Below, one piece after another: positions 11,186 to 22,137 of a stretch of 64,000 bases of DNA. Location of the stretch: assembly GCA_021234155.1 (NCBI GenBank), contig JAJEKV010000009.1, positions 11,106,546 to 11,170,545 on the forward strand, written 5' to 3'. This DNA is from Isoetes taiwanensis. Lineage: Eukaryota > Streptophyta > Lycopodiopsida > Isoetales > Isoetaceae. How positions within the stretch are numbered: position 1 is the first letter of the stretch; every line of letters starts with the position of its first letter. The notes beneath the pieces were generated by a model. That model searched no databases. It worked only from the letters and a program-made list of their open reading frames with translations, and was not told the origin of the DNA. Position numbers and translations under genes: made by a program.

Positions 11186-11813
11186 AGTTAAGTCATCCAA
11201 GATTCTCGTCTTTGATTTAAACGGCGTGCTAGTCAGATCATATGGGAAAGGTGGCTGTAGAACAGAGTGGTATGAACAGATTCCTTATGAAACGAAAACG
11301 AAGTGGGTTTACCCTCGACCTTACCTGAAAGAGATGCTCGACGTAGCCTTCGAATTGTTTCGTTGTGCTATATGGTCTTCAATGGAATACAAAAATATCA
11401 CAGATGTTATGAGTGTAGTGCCCGAGATTAAGAGCAGGACATGGACATCCGTTTGGGACCAGACCCAGTGTGACAAATATATTAATCCAAAGGACCCGAC
11501 GAGGAAACCAATTTTTGTGAAAAGGATGAGCAACATGATGTCTCATTTTGGAATCCTGAACAAAAATGAGATGGTAATTATCGATGATGATGCCTTGAAA
11601 TGTATCTTTAACCATTCTCAGGCTCTGAATCCTCCATCTTATACTCCTGACTTGTTTGATAAGGACACATTTTTAAGGGAGTTCATTGATGTTATGAAGG
11701 AGTTAGCTGCAGGTAAAACTGTTGAGGACATCCATAGATCACATCCGTCTCTTGACAAGACTTCTGAGATTGACCCTGTTCATGAAAAAATTGTAATGGA
11801 CACCTTCAACTGA
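11186..11813 (+). CDS. FCP1/NIF-type HAD phosphatase-like terminal exon
   Basis: The exon runs open for about 209 codons from a strong acceptor (CTCTTTTACAG) to TGA at 11811-11813. Near its start (11208-11231) is VFDLNGVL, the HAD motif I in the DLNG form seen in plant FCP1-like proteins. The second aspartate of the classical DxDx(T/V) motif is Asn here, so phosphatase activity is uncertain. Further on come a YPRPYLKEML segment, CAIWSSMEYKN (the usual motif II region with Trp-Ser-Ser) and EMVIIDDDALKC (11570-11593), the motif III acidic cluster. The upstream exon joins in phase (AG plus A gives Arg), which links it to the acidic linker of the ParB-like gene. If translated alone it would lack a good start codon. 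Confidence 0.75.
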
Positions 11814-11827
11814 AGATTTATATTATC

Positions 11828-11833
11828 AATAAA
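11828..11833 (+). terminator. Polyadenylation signal AATAAA
   Basis: AATAAA lies 15 nt after the stop codon of the FCP1-like exon. It suits the end of the fusion gene transcript, though plant signals are loose and AATAAA is common in AT-rich DNA. Confidence 0.5.
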
Positions 11834-11950
11834 ATATACGTTTTTCTTCTTTTTATGGTTCATACCGGTTCTTAAATATTGTTCAAATGTCTCATTTACT
11901 TACATCTCTTCTCCAGTTCTATTGTATGAGACACATATAAGCACGAATTA

Positions 11951-11967
11951 CACGCGCAGTGCGCGTG
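11951..11967. repeat. Palindrome copy downstream of the fusion gene
   Basis: CACGCGCAGTGCGCGTG is a perfect 17-mer except for its central base. It lies about 140 bp after the stop codon and outside any exon. Confidence 0.85.
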
Positions 11968-13009
11968 ACCCTTAAACAATAAGAACCCCTTTTTTCTTGT
12001 TTACGTGGTGCATCACTGTTCTTAAACATTGTCTAATTGTCTAATTTATGTATGTTTTGCTCTATGATTCAAATATTTCAAACAGTGCAAAACCTAATAC
12101 TATCATGCCTCTTTGAGGTGTTATTTAATATTTGCCTCCAATATATATACAATAGCACGTACAATTAAAAACAATAAAATTTCGCTTCAAGTCCATACAA
12201 AGCTCTAAAATTATTAATTAGCTCTTGGCTTTGGAACACGCATAATCCCAAAATAAATGAATAAAGGTTGAATGTTCAAATTCATATAAGCGTTATCTCG
12301 AAGCACATTCACTAAATGTTCTTCTGAAGCTTTAAATGCTTATCTAAGTCAGAAAATGAAGAAGAGGTCGAATCTTTCATAAAATGGGCCACCTTGCTTT
12401 CATAGAATTTGAGGATGAGTAGAGTTCATTGAAATGGATGTAAGAGGCTATCTAATAAGCTCACAAACTATCATGACATTATAGTCGTTGACGATTTCAA
12501 GGATTAAGCCCAAAATTGATGAATTCAATGGAGCTTCTTGGAGTCGGAAATCCATCTTGAAAATGGAAAGAGGTTCATGGCTCCCCAGAAGAAAAACTAT
12601 GAAATTTGAGAAGTAGTTGAATTGTTTTTGGTGGCTCCAAATGTGTGATTGCAATTTGCCAGATTGTACTAATTCATTGAATTAGTTAAGTAGGGGTATT
12701 TTAGGAATTATGAAAATTATGAGGGTAAATTTGGAAATATGCCTAACTTTAGGGGTATATTTGGAATTTTCCCTTTTTTTTTATCGCAAAAGAGGCCCAT
12801 TTCGACCTCCAATTTGGACCTCAAATCGAAGGGGGTCAAGCCCCTGCGAGGTGCTATTTCCCTGCATACGTGGCAAAACTCGCCACGTACTGCGACTGGT
12901 ATAGACTATCACGGTGGTTTAGGACTTGTCAGCAGGTGCGAGTAGACCCCGCTACTGCAGACGGGTTTGATGTGCCTGCTACTGCGGACAGGTTTGCACG
13001 CATCAGGTC
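11968..13009. other. AT-rich non-coding stretch
   Basis: I see no gene here. From about 12680 to 12780 the sequence has the 'gggtatatttggaatttt' style common at degenerate plant repeats. From 12800 it becomes GC-richer (gcccctgcgaggtgc, acgtggcaaaactcgccacgt), probably a decayed LTR or other repeat. Confidence 0.4.
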
Positions 13010-13112
13010 CACAAGAACCCCCTTTGCGATTCTCCCGAAGAACCACACGGATATGCTTTCTCGTCACGACCATCATTCATCATGAAATCGAAGGTTAATT
13101 TAAACAGTTATC
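13010..13112 (+). repeat. Dispersed repeat shared with 37133-37217 and 53718-53803
   Basis: The stretch from 'agaaccccc' through 'tcatgaaatcgaaggtt' matches the sequence just outside the 3' LTR of the gypsy element and its duplicated copy, with small differences. It is probably part of an older LTR-type repeat into which the gypsy element later inserted. No coding content. Confidence 0.7.
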
Positions 13113-13616
13113 ATTAGTATACAGGCCGAGTTTTCGAATTTCTGACAAGGTTTAGATCAAAGAGTTAGCATTAGAGCGGTCCGGGCAGCCCTTTGTTGGG
13201 CAACTGAGCTAGCACCCTTTTCCAAGTCAAACAAGGCCAGGACCTTGCACAACCGCCTCTCCTGGAAGCCTTTCCTGACAATACTCCTCCAATACGCTAA
13301 TGACCACCCTCTCGGGCCTTGGTTTCCCTATCCGACCATTGAATCCTCTGTTCAAGGGCCCTGCTTCGGGCAGATCCAAAAAAATCCATGATCATGTCAG
13401 GGCCCAGGGGGAACTTATCAAACCGCGGAGTGTCCTGCGGGCGACCGTGTGGACACAGAATTGTTATTAGCTGACTGAAGCATAAGGTTGGACACTGGTG
13501 GCTAGCCATGATGTCAGTTAGTTGCATGAAGAAGGTTTATAAGAAGAAGGTTCATCTCCATCAAAACTTTTTTGCATGTGCTTCCAATAGTTGTAATCAA
13601 AGCGAAAAACAAGTTG
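13113..13616. other. No gene recognised
   Basis: Moderate GC sequence with decayed open stretches on the minus strand. Nothing recognisable is seen in it. Confidence 0.4.
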
Positions 13617-13690
13617 CAAAGATGCCACCCAGGCTCAAGCATTGCCCCTTGGCTCAAACATGTGCCATCTAGGGTTGAACATACTATAAA
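13617..13690 (-). repeat. 19-bp satellite, scattered copies
   Basis: 'Aggctcaagcattgcccc' and 'ggctcaaacatgtgcc' are reverse complements of the GGCATGTTTGAGCC unit that forms the large arrays at 44.5 and 61.1 kb. Confidence 0.65.
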
Positions 13691-14020
13691 CTGGCATATC
13701 ATAAATGATGACAGTGTCCGCAGTCGACTGTAAACAGAAAATTATATATACATCAGACCTTGCACCCAGCATCGTTTTTTTTTTTCGTTTCTTTGTTTGT
13801 GTGAAGGCTTACCAAGTTAATGCCTAGATCTCTAGCCCTAGGGGAAATTAAGAAGATAGATATGGAACTGTCAGGATGGTTAGAATCTTGGATCAATTTC
13901 TGCCTTTCTGAAGAACTTGTAGTTCCATCAATTCTGTTAATCAAAACACTTCAAGGAATAAAAATAGGATAACCTTGAACCCGGTTACAAGCAAAGCTAG
14001 AAATGAAATTCAAGCATCTA

Positions 14021-14350
<330 letters not shown>

Positions 14351-16631
14351 CCACAGCGCCCCCCTCCCTCTCTCTAGCGCCCCCACAGCGCCCAGCTCCC
14401 TCTCTCTAGCGCCCTCACTCCCCTTGCATAGACCCCCTTGATTTGCCCCTTTCTGGCTTTCTCTCTCTAGGGTTTACAATCTCTCTCTAGACCCAAAACC
14501 CCAAACCCCCAAAAGGCGCCTCCACCCGCCTTCCGAGCCCCCAAACTGGATTCTAAGCACCCTTGAGGCAGCCGAGAGACCCCTCGGACTTTGGAGCCCT
14601 CAAAACCCCCACACCCGCCAGAGTTGGCCCGCAATAATTGTGAGTGAAGTTCTATTCTAATCTATGAGAAGCAAAGGGCGTGGATTAGAGCAAAGGCATG
14701 TTAAATGGTGTCGTGTTATACAAAGCTTTGGAAAGACCTATGAGAAGCAAATGGCGATGGGTCAAAGTCAAAGTCAAAGGTGGTGGGCACCCCCACCCTG
14801 GTGTTCTTTGGGCTCGCTAGAAACACACCGACACCCCCGCCCACCACTTAGGGTTTCCGCTGACTAACCCAAAAGGTGCTCTCGCCCGTTCTTGAGTCCC
14901 CAAATTCAATTCTAGGCACCCTTTCCGCAGCCGGAGACCCCTCAAACTTTGGGAGTCATGGCCCACGAGAAGATGGGCCGGCTGGAAACCCAAGGCGAGG
15001 GCCCGCCGCACAAACGGGTCCCGACCAGCCATCATGGACAGGGGAGAGTCATCCTCCATGAAGAAGGAGGCTCTGGCTAAGGCTAAGGCCCCCTCAAAGC
15101 CAAGGCCAGCCCGTGGGAAGGGATTAATTGCTCGAGACCACATAGGAACTCCCGCCTCTAAGCAGAGAATTGGAGCCACGCCAAAGCGGGAATGGAGGCT
15201 AACAAAGGCTCAGTATTGAGGCTAACAAAGCCTCTTTGGGCCGGCATGGCGGTGGAGATGGAGTCCCCGGCATCCCATGTGCTCAAAAGGCAAATCGGGT
15301 CGAGAAGAACCGTATCACGTGCTTGGAGACCCGCGACGGCGCATGTGGAAGATGGCCTTGGCCTTGCACACTTCGAAATGCGGCAAAGAGGCCGGGAGGT
15401 CGCCGATATGCGGGCCGCCTAGACTCGTGGTTCATCACTCGACACCATGACACAGAGAGGGAGCGCCAGCGAATGCAGAGACGCGATGGTCACGCGGCTC
15501 GCGGCCGGTCGAGGTGGAGCAGCCACCACCATGGCATTTGGGGCACCTGGCCGCTCTTGCGCATTACGGCACACGCCTTCCGGGATCTTGGTAAGATTGG
15601 AACAGCAAGCCCGCCCCTCGACGCGGTCTTTGGGGCTCGAGCACGCCGCTACTCGAGCACGAGCTCCGGGGTTGCGTGCAACCGATCCCGCACAGAGCCG
15701 GGTCTCCCCTACCGAGGTTCATAGTCACCGCAAAGCAAGGCGGGGAGATGGCTAGCGGCGGCGAGGCTCGCAAGAGCTGTCCTCCCCGACTTCCCCGGGG
15801 CCGGTGAACGCTGCTCGGGGCCGCTATCCCCACGGCCAGCCCTCCACACCGGCAGCCACCTCCCCAGACTTCTTTGCCGCTCTCCAGCCACTCCACGCCA
15901 TCCCACCACACCCCACCTCCCACGCCATCCCAGCCACCACCACCACCCCCAAAGACAGACCCGCCTTCGCCCACCTTGGACCCAGTCGCTTGAAACTCCC
16001 GGGAGCCAAAAGCGAGAGGCCAATATGGTAGTTCGAGGCATGCGAGCAGCCCGGGGAGAGTCCGCCCACCACATCCGAACACACATTCTCGATCGGATGA
16101 CATTCCCGGGCGATTCACATTTCTCGAAAGCAGCCCGGCATAGGGCTTCGGCCTTGGGCCGCGGCCGCGTGTCATATTCACGGTTGCGGATGCACATGCG
16201 TGATGCCATATTGCGCCAGGCGGATGTTGAAGGGGACATCCCTCAGCGTGGACCGGGACCTCACACCCGCAAGTGCAACGGGGAGGCACGCAGACGAGGG
16301 GGGCTTGTCGAGGTGCGAGGCGTTTTCGCCAGCGGGGGGTGCCGCAGATTGGTTCGGCGGGATGCACATTTTCCGGACACACCGCTATCTGCCGGACCCG
16401 CACCCCAACCACAAATTTGCATGCGGCCCCCGCTTCGCTTCTACTACCACGGCCCCCCCTTCTCCTGCTCCTACTCCCCACCCCGCTCCCTCGCGGCCCG
16501 CCCTCCTCCCGACCACATCTTTGCCTCCGCTCCATCTACTTCTCCCTTTCGGCCCTCTGCTTCCCGTCCCTCCCCGCGACTCGAGTTGCGCATACCATCC
16601 CTGGCCGACAAATAGGAATTGTGCCTCCGGG

Positions 16632-17455
16632 GTGGTCTCATGGAATTGTCGAGGCTTCCCTTGGCGAAGGGGGCAGTTTGAACTTCCGTGGCGTAGGTAT
16701 GGATCTCATCTTCCTCATGGAACATGGGAGCATCTTTGGCAGCCCAGGCTACGATTTGCCGGGTTACCAACATTTCTCGGTCTTCAATACACATGCGAGG
16801 GGCAGCGGGGTCATGGGGAGTGGCTTGCTACTACCGGACAACCTTGGCACATTCGGTTACCCTCGAGGAAGGCAGACCGGACACAACCGGTGCCACGGGT
16901 TGCGTGTGCATAATACCGGTGGCAACCCTCTTTTTACGGCGCTTTGTTATTTCCCTCACGCCTTGAACAACACCTTCTATCGCGGCCACCCGTCGCGGAT
17001 AGGATGGACCCGTATGTCGATCTATATGATGACATACAGCGACATCGCGGTTGGGTAGGGTCGTCCTTCTTGGAGATTTCAATGCACCGAACAGGAGTAG
17101 AGCAGCCCATGCGACTTGACCCTCGGCGACGATGTCCTGTCTTCTCGCCCGCCTAAGTAGCAGCCCGCCACGCGGGTCGGATGACGCCCCAGTCACTTTC
17201 GCTTTGGCCATGCAGTTGCTCTGCTATGTGGCATTTTTGACTTGATAATTTGCAATGGCCTTTCCACGGTGGCCCGATTCTGCAAGTGCACATGCGGGGC
17301 GGGACAATCGGGGGAGGGTCTAGTGTGGTGGACTATGTGCTTGTAGTTGCGCAAGATATGCATCTCATCGGGCCAAGCTTCCGGGTGGGCACAGAGCCGG
17401 TCGGGATGAGGAGGTCGACTCGGATCACCTCCCACTTTATTTGGACCCGGTTTGG
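16632..17455 (+). pseudogene. LINE endonuclease (EEP-type) domain, decayed
   Basis: Motifs of an apurinic-type endonuclease occur in the right order across changing frames: VVSWNCRG at about 16632-16655, an LPGYQHFSVFNTHARGSG-like segment near 16755, VVLLGDFNA at about 17060-17086, and SDHLPLYLDP at about 17420-17450. These correspond to the N-terminal WN.RG, GDFN and terminal SDH.P motifs of the family. At least three frame changes and stops are present. Confidence 0.8.
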
Positions 17456-17979
17456 CGAGCCGCCGAACCCCCCACTATGCCAGCCCCTCGCCCCTCGGTT
17501 GAGACTTCGATTATGGCGTGCAGAGGGACTACGGCCGAGATGCTCATGGGCCGCCCTCCGGTAATTGCAGACCTCCACACTAGAGCAAAGGCCGAGCCAG
17601 ACCGTGACTTCGCTATTACGGGATGCAATGGGGCCAGTGCTTTGGCGGACCCAGCGCCGCCCTTCGGGAATATTCAACATTCAGCGTAACCGATGGTTTG
17701 ATCACGGTTGTAAAGAACGCATAGCGGCGGCTCCGTCCCACGATGCGGATCCGGTACCGGCTTGCGGGCCACCACCGCATCTGCGCCATCCCGAAGGACA
17801 CAAAGGCGCGGTACCTTGCCAAGCATCGGGGGGAGATGTTCGCTTTCTTTGGACACTCATCCTCGAACCTTTTGGCCTTGAGTGCTTCGAAGGCCAGCCC
17901 GACCCTCTGAGGGGACATCACACCCCGGGCGGTGGGAACGGTACTTCGGCCGGCTCTATGACCCGCCCGAGGGGCGATG

Positions 17980-19250
17980 CGCCCATACCCCCCACGGGAT
18001 GGCCCCCATTGGTTCGTGGGCCGAGGATGTTGAGGAGGGCACCGCAGCGGCTAGCTAATGGGAAGGCGGTGACCTCCGATGGTATCTTGGTAGGAGTTAC
18101 TCAAGTGGGCGGGGCAACGCTTGCCGGGTCCTCACTACCGCATTTCCATCAGGAGCATTGCAGGAGGGTTTCCCGACAATGGACCACAAGCGGGGTTGTT
18201 CCCATTCACAAGGCGGGCGACCCACACCGTCCGCCAATTCTGGGGACATCTTAGTCGATTCGGTATTTGCCAAAGCTGTTGGGCGGCATTCTCGAAAAGC
18301 AGCTGATTGACCGGCGGGAAGCGTGACATGTGCGAGCCCTCTCGGCGGGCTTTTCGACCCGCACCACTCAACGATTGACCATATCTTTACGGCTAGGCCT
18401 TGATTGAAAACGGTAGGAATCATCGGCCGGACTTGTATTCTTTGCTTTGTGGACCGCCAAAGGCTTTTGATACCTGTCCTCGGGGAAAAGGCGTAGGCTA
18501 GGCTGCGTCAATGGGGCTCCATTTGCACTGTCGCGGAGAATGCCATATACAGTTGTATGAGAGTTGTTTTGGCGGGATGCAGCCGACCGGCCAAGCATTC
18601 ACCAAGAGTATCGGGTCCCGGCGGGGTTGCCCCTCTCCTCGCCAACACTTTTTGGCCTCTACATTGTCGATTAGAGCCCCGCTTCTCGAGCATGGGGGGT
18701 GGCATACGACTTTTACACGGGTCATCCGCCCGGCTCATCTATGCGACGATGTTGGCTTGCTGGCCCACACCCCGGCTATCGCGGTCTCACCGGATGCCCT
18801 AGACACATTTTGTCGCTACGGACATGCTGGCGTCAATCCGCCAAGACCGTGGTGGTTCTCATATCCTCTTCACGTCACCCCATGCCTCCCGTGACTCACA
18901 TATCGGGGACAAAACTGTGGACGCCACGCCCACCTACAAGTACCTAGGGTGGAGTTCCCCTCCTCGCTCTGGCGGGGGCGTCTATCCGCTATGGGGTGAC
19001 AGCCAGTGGAAAGCGCTTTATGCCATGCGTAACAACTGCCACCAGCAGAGCTATATGATTGGGGCCATCGGTCCACACTGCTCGCACCGGGTCGAAATTG
19101 GCCCTTCAGACGGGGGGTCGAGGTTTGGGGCCCGGCCGCCTCTTTGGCGACTGAATGACTTGGAGCAGGTGCGAGTAAGGCATTTTTAACACGCACTTGG
19201 GGTGAAACCTTCACCCCCATCGGTTCTCGCTGCAGAACCGGATTCTTGCC
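17980..19250 (+). pseudogene. LINE reverse transcriptase domain, decayed
   Basis: Visible motifs are NGKAV..DGI (about 18058), SGVVPIHKAGDP (about 18186), KAFDT (about 18460, motif A with the first catalytic Asp), GCP (about 18625, motif B), CDDVGLLAHTP (about 18738-18770, the motif C core in which YADD has become CDD through a one-base loss), then TYKYLG and KALYAMRN.CHQQ (18930-19045). The order and spacing fit a LINE-type reverse transcriptase. Multiple frameshifts make it non-functional. Confidence 0.8.
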
Positions 19251-20128
19251 GCTTTAGCTGGCAGCCCTTGATAGACACATCGCCTATTTTCGAGAAAAGT
19301 GGTTACTATGGGTGATGCTCGGCTCCCGCGACCGGGCTTACACCGCCATGAGTCCGCGAGCGCTTAGGGCCTGTTGGAGGGGTAAAGAGATCGGTGGTTC
19401 GCCGGATGGAACGTCTTGAGAGCACGATGCGAATGTTGGGTCGGGCCGATCGTCGTGGCGAGCTGGGGGAGTACCTAGATGCTTGTTTCATTGGCAAGCT
19501 CGGGACCCCATTGCTCTAGAGCAGGTCAAAATGGCCCATTACAAGGGAGCACATCAACCCCCGTGTTAGCGGGGCCCACCTGCTCTATCTGCGTTCCAAA
19601 CGCCCACAGCCTTGAGACTCATTGCCTCCATTAAGCCAGTGCCCACCATCTTCGCGATCCGAGGCGGGCGGTGGATTGGGGAGCCCCGCGGGGCAGAACT
19701 CTGTCGATCTTTGTCAAGCGGGTGTCATTGAGGATGAGTCTCACACTTTCGAGTTGCCCGGTGTTCGGTCGGTCCGGGCGGATCACGCCCCCTAAATACG
19801 GCGGGACGTGCCCTTGCATTTGCTTGATGAACACACCGTCGATGCGTGCCACCGGGTCATACATCCGGGAGGTGGACTGCTTAGGTCACATTTGCCCCGC
19901 TGGCTTGTCCGTGACTAGGCACTACGGGGTGGTGCATGGCCAGTATATATTGGGATGTTTACGCATTTTATATGATTAGCCTGGTTTGTCGGCTGGTGAT
20001 TCTTTTGCCCGCGGTTTTTCCTCGAAAACCCTTCGGGGCGGGGGTTTTTTAATCCGTGCAGTAATCCGCTTGCTGCGTTTTTGTATTGGGTCCCATAGAC
20101 CGATTGGTCTCCGTGGACGATAAAAGTA

Positions 20129-20156
20129 CCTTCCTTCCTTCCTTCCTTCCTTCCTT
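20129..20156. repeat. (TTCC)n microsatellite at LINE 3' end
   Basis: About seven TTCC units lie between the GC-rich LINE and the resumed satellite, and probably represent the LINE tail. Confidence 0.8.
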
Positions 20157-20335
20157 AGGATCAAACATGTCATAGGCTCAAACATGCCATCTAGGCTCAA
20201 GCATTGCCCCTAGGCTCAAACATACTACATAACCTGCCATCGAGGCTCAAACATGCACATAGGCTCAAACATGGAATCCAAGCTCAAATATAACACCTGG
20301 CTCAAACATGCCACCCCAGGCTCAAACATCCTGTT
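20157..20335 (-). repeat. 19-bp satellite block right of the LINE
   Basis: About ten aggctcaaacatgcca-like units with variable spacers (15-25 bp). They are more diverged than the arrays at 44.5 and 61.1 kb. Confidence 0.75.
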
Positions 20336-20702
20336 TGCATTTGTAAATAGTAACAATAAAAGACTGGCTAAATCTAGAATTTGATTTTAACTGCATATAT
20401 GCCTCAGGAATGTCCAAATTAGCTTAGGGACAAACTTTCATGACCATCAGATAAAAAAAGGCACCCAAAAATTTGAAAAGTGCCAGACATCGCTATAACA
20501 AAATACATTGCATGCACGTCGCATGCGAGGGCCGGCTTTTCCGGGTCCGCTTCTAGGCTTTCTTCTCTCCTCTATTTTGGGCGATTTCCGGCGCTATGAG
20601 CTTCATCAATGTGCAAGCACTCTTTTTAAGGTTAGTACATCATGGTTTTTAGATTGAATGGGTTTTTGGATTGAATAGTTTAGGCTAGATTTCAATTTTT
20701 TT
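20336..20702. other. No gene recognised
   Basis: AT-rich, followed by a short GC-richer stretch around 20510-20600. Nothing recognisable. Confidence 0.4.
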
Positions 20703-20807
20703 CTCCTCCTCCTCCTCCTCCTCCTCCTCCTCCTCCTCCTCCTCCTCCTCCTCCTCCTCCTCCTCCTCCTCCTCCTCCTCCTCCTCCTCCTCCTCCTCCT
20801 CCTCCTC
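20703..20807. repeat. (CTC)n microsatellite
   Basis: About 35 almost perfect CTC/TCC triplets in a row. On the opposite strand it is an uninterrupted GAG/GGA purine tract, which could form triplex DNA. Confidence 0.95.
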
Positions 20808-21340
20808 TTCTTCTTTGTTTTTCATTATTTTTCTTCTTCATTCTTTCCTCATTCTTTCGTCCATGCTTCTATTCTTCCCATCCCTCTTCCCTTATTTCTT
20901 CCTTCCTCATTCTTCTCATTCTTTCATTTCTTCCTCATTCCTTCATTCTTCCATTTCTTCCTCATTCTTTCCCTTCCCATCTCTTCCCTTATTTCTTCCT
21001 TCCCTTCCTTCTCTTATTTCTTCCTTTTTTCTTCATTCTGTCTTCTCTTTCCCTCGTTCTCTTTCTTCTCTTATTTCTTCCCTCTTCTATTCTTCTCTAT
21101 TCTATTCTTATTTCTTTCCTTCTATTCTCTTATTTCTTCGCTCCAGCTTCTCTTTCTTTCCCCTTCTCTTTTTTTCTCTTCTCTCCCCCCTTCTCTTCTT
21201 TATCCCACCCTTCTCTTCTTCGTATCCTTCGATTGTTTTGCCTTTCTTGGTTTCCTATTTCTTCCTCTCTTTTTTTCTTTCTTCTTCCAACTTTTTCTTC
21301 TTTGTTCTTATTCTTCTAACTCTTCATTACTTCTTTTATA
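20808..21340. repeat. CT-rich low-complexity tract
   Basis: A long pyrimidine-rich stretch of ttcttcctcattc-like words continues from the CTC microsatellite. It reads as a long Ser/Phe/Leu open frame, which is a composition effect and not a gene. Confidence 0.85.
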
Positions 21341-21454
21341 GTTTTCTGTTTCAATTTGGACCCGGTAGAATCTTGTCTACACACATCCTTCTTTTGGTAA
21401 GTTCATCGTACTTCCATTTTATTTTTATAGTTTTAAGTAGGTTAAAAAAATTGA

Positions 21455-22030
21455 TGGAGTGGCTTGTTCAAGGGCATGGGTTGGCTCCACCTAGAGTGAA
21501 GAGGACCATGTACCCGGGTTCAAAGTCCACTTTCACTACAATCACATATTTTTTCTAGATTAAGGAGTGGCTTGTTCAAAGGCACAATCGGCTCCACCTA
21601 GAGTGGAGAAGACCACATACCGAATTCAAGTCCACTTCCACTTGTTATTTTTTAGGTTTAAAATAAAATTGTAGAGGCTTGCTTAACGGCACGGTTAGCT
21701 CCACCTCGAGTGGGGAGGACCAGGTATCCGGGTCCAAGTCTACTTTTCTTGTCATTCTTAGATAGAGGTGGCTATGGCAAGGACATGGTCGACTCCATCA
21801 CGAGTGGGGAGGACCAGCTGTTCGGGCCTCAGTTCACATTTATTGTCAGTTTTAGGTAGAGGTGGCTTTGGTAAGGACATGGTCGGCTCCATCATGAGTG
21901 GAGGGGACCAGATGTTCGGCCCTAGTCCCATATTTCTTGTCATTTTTTGGTAGAGATGTCTAGGAAAATGGCATGGTCAGCTCCACCATGAGTGGAGAGG
22001 ATCAGGTATTCGGGTCCTAATCATACTCTA
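21455..22030 (+). repeat. Tandem array, six units of about 80-110 bp
   Basis: Each unit has the order 'ggagtggcttg..caaggcatgg', 'ggctccacc.cgagtggagaggacca', 'tattcgggtcc.agtccac', then a T-rich spacer ending 'ttaggtaga'. Units start near 21456, 21563, 21672, 21766, 21858 and 21952. Divergence between units is moderate, so the array is old. It has no coding role that I can see. Confidence 0.85.
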
Positions 22031-22137
22031 GCCTAATCCAGCTGATCCAGCCTATTATATCTAGCCTATTCCATCAGCCTAAAGCTTCCTTTATTATCTA
22101 GCCAAATCTAGCTTTTGATCCAACTAATCTAACCTAT

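Larger units (their letters stand above)
6684..11813 (+). pseudogene. ParB-like / methyltransferase-like / FCP1-like fusion gene, five exons, frame-damaged
   Basis: Exons joined by GT-AG sites with consistent phase: 6684-6801, 7541-8669, 8930-9930, 10101-11063, 11186-11813. The N-terminus is RG-rich (GRGRGGGGRGG). Exon 2 carries a ParB/Srx-like domain: SRRFDMGHVKEI (from 8305) and FMIIDGQHSVEA (from 8470). Late exon 3 and exon 4 resemble an N6/N4 amino-methyltransferase with altered catalytic motifs. The end of exon 4 is an acidic D/E-rich linker, and exon 5 is an FCP1/NIF-type HAD domain. The frame is broken by apparent single-base indels near 7768-7774 (a run of seven G), 8150, 9110, 9541, 10690 and 11000, plus a TGA at 9766-9768. 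Several breaks lie in homopolymers, so either sequence error or pseudogene decay is possible. The splice sites and open exons suggest recent function. The ParB-plus-methyltransferase pairing is known in bacteria and phages; the FCP1 fusion I do not recognise. Confidence 0.6.
14351..20156 (+). mobile_element. GC-rich decayed LINE (non-LTR retrotransposon)
   Basis: The tract is far richer in GC than its flanks and ends in a (TTCC)n tail at 20129-20156, the kind of simple tail seen on some LINEs. It holds, in order, endonuclease motifs (16.63-17.45 kb), reverse transcriptase motifs (18.0-18.8 kb) and a C-terminal region to about 19.9 kb. Many frame changes and stops are present, so it is dead. 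The first part (14.35-16.6 kb) would be 5' UTR and ORF1; it has long open stretches on both strands because of its GC content, and I recognise no protein there. The left boundary is approximate. Confidence 0.75.

Noticed and set aside
15564-16535. A 323-codon minus-strand open frame
   Set aside because: It lies in the GC-rich LINE, where stops are rare in all frames. The LINE motifs are on the plus strand and the peptide has biased Gly/Arg/Trp composition.
20815-21558. A 247-codon open frame rich in Phe, Ser and Leu
   Set aside because: It is the translation of a CT-rich low-complexity tract next to a CTC microsatellite, with no domain or intron signals.
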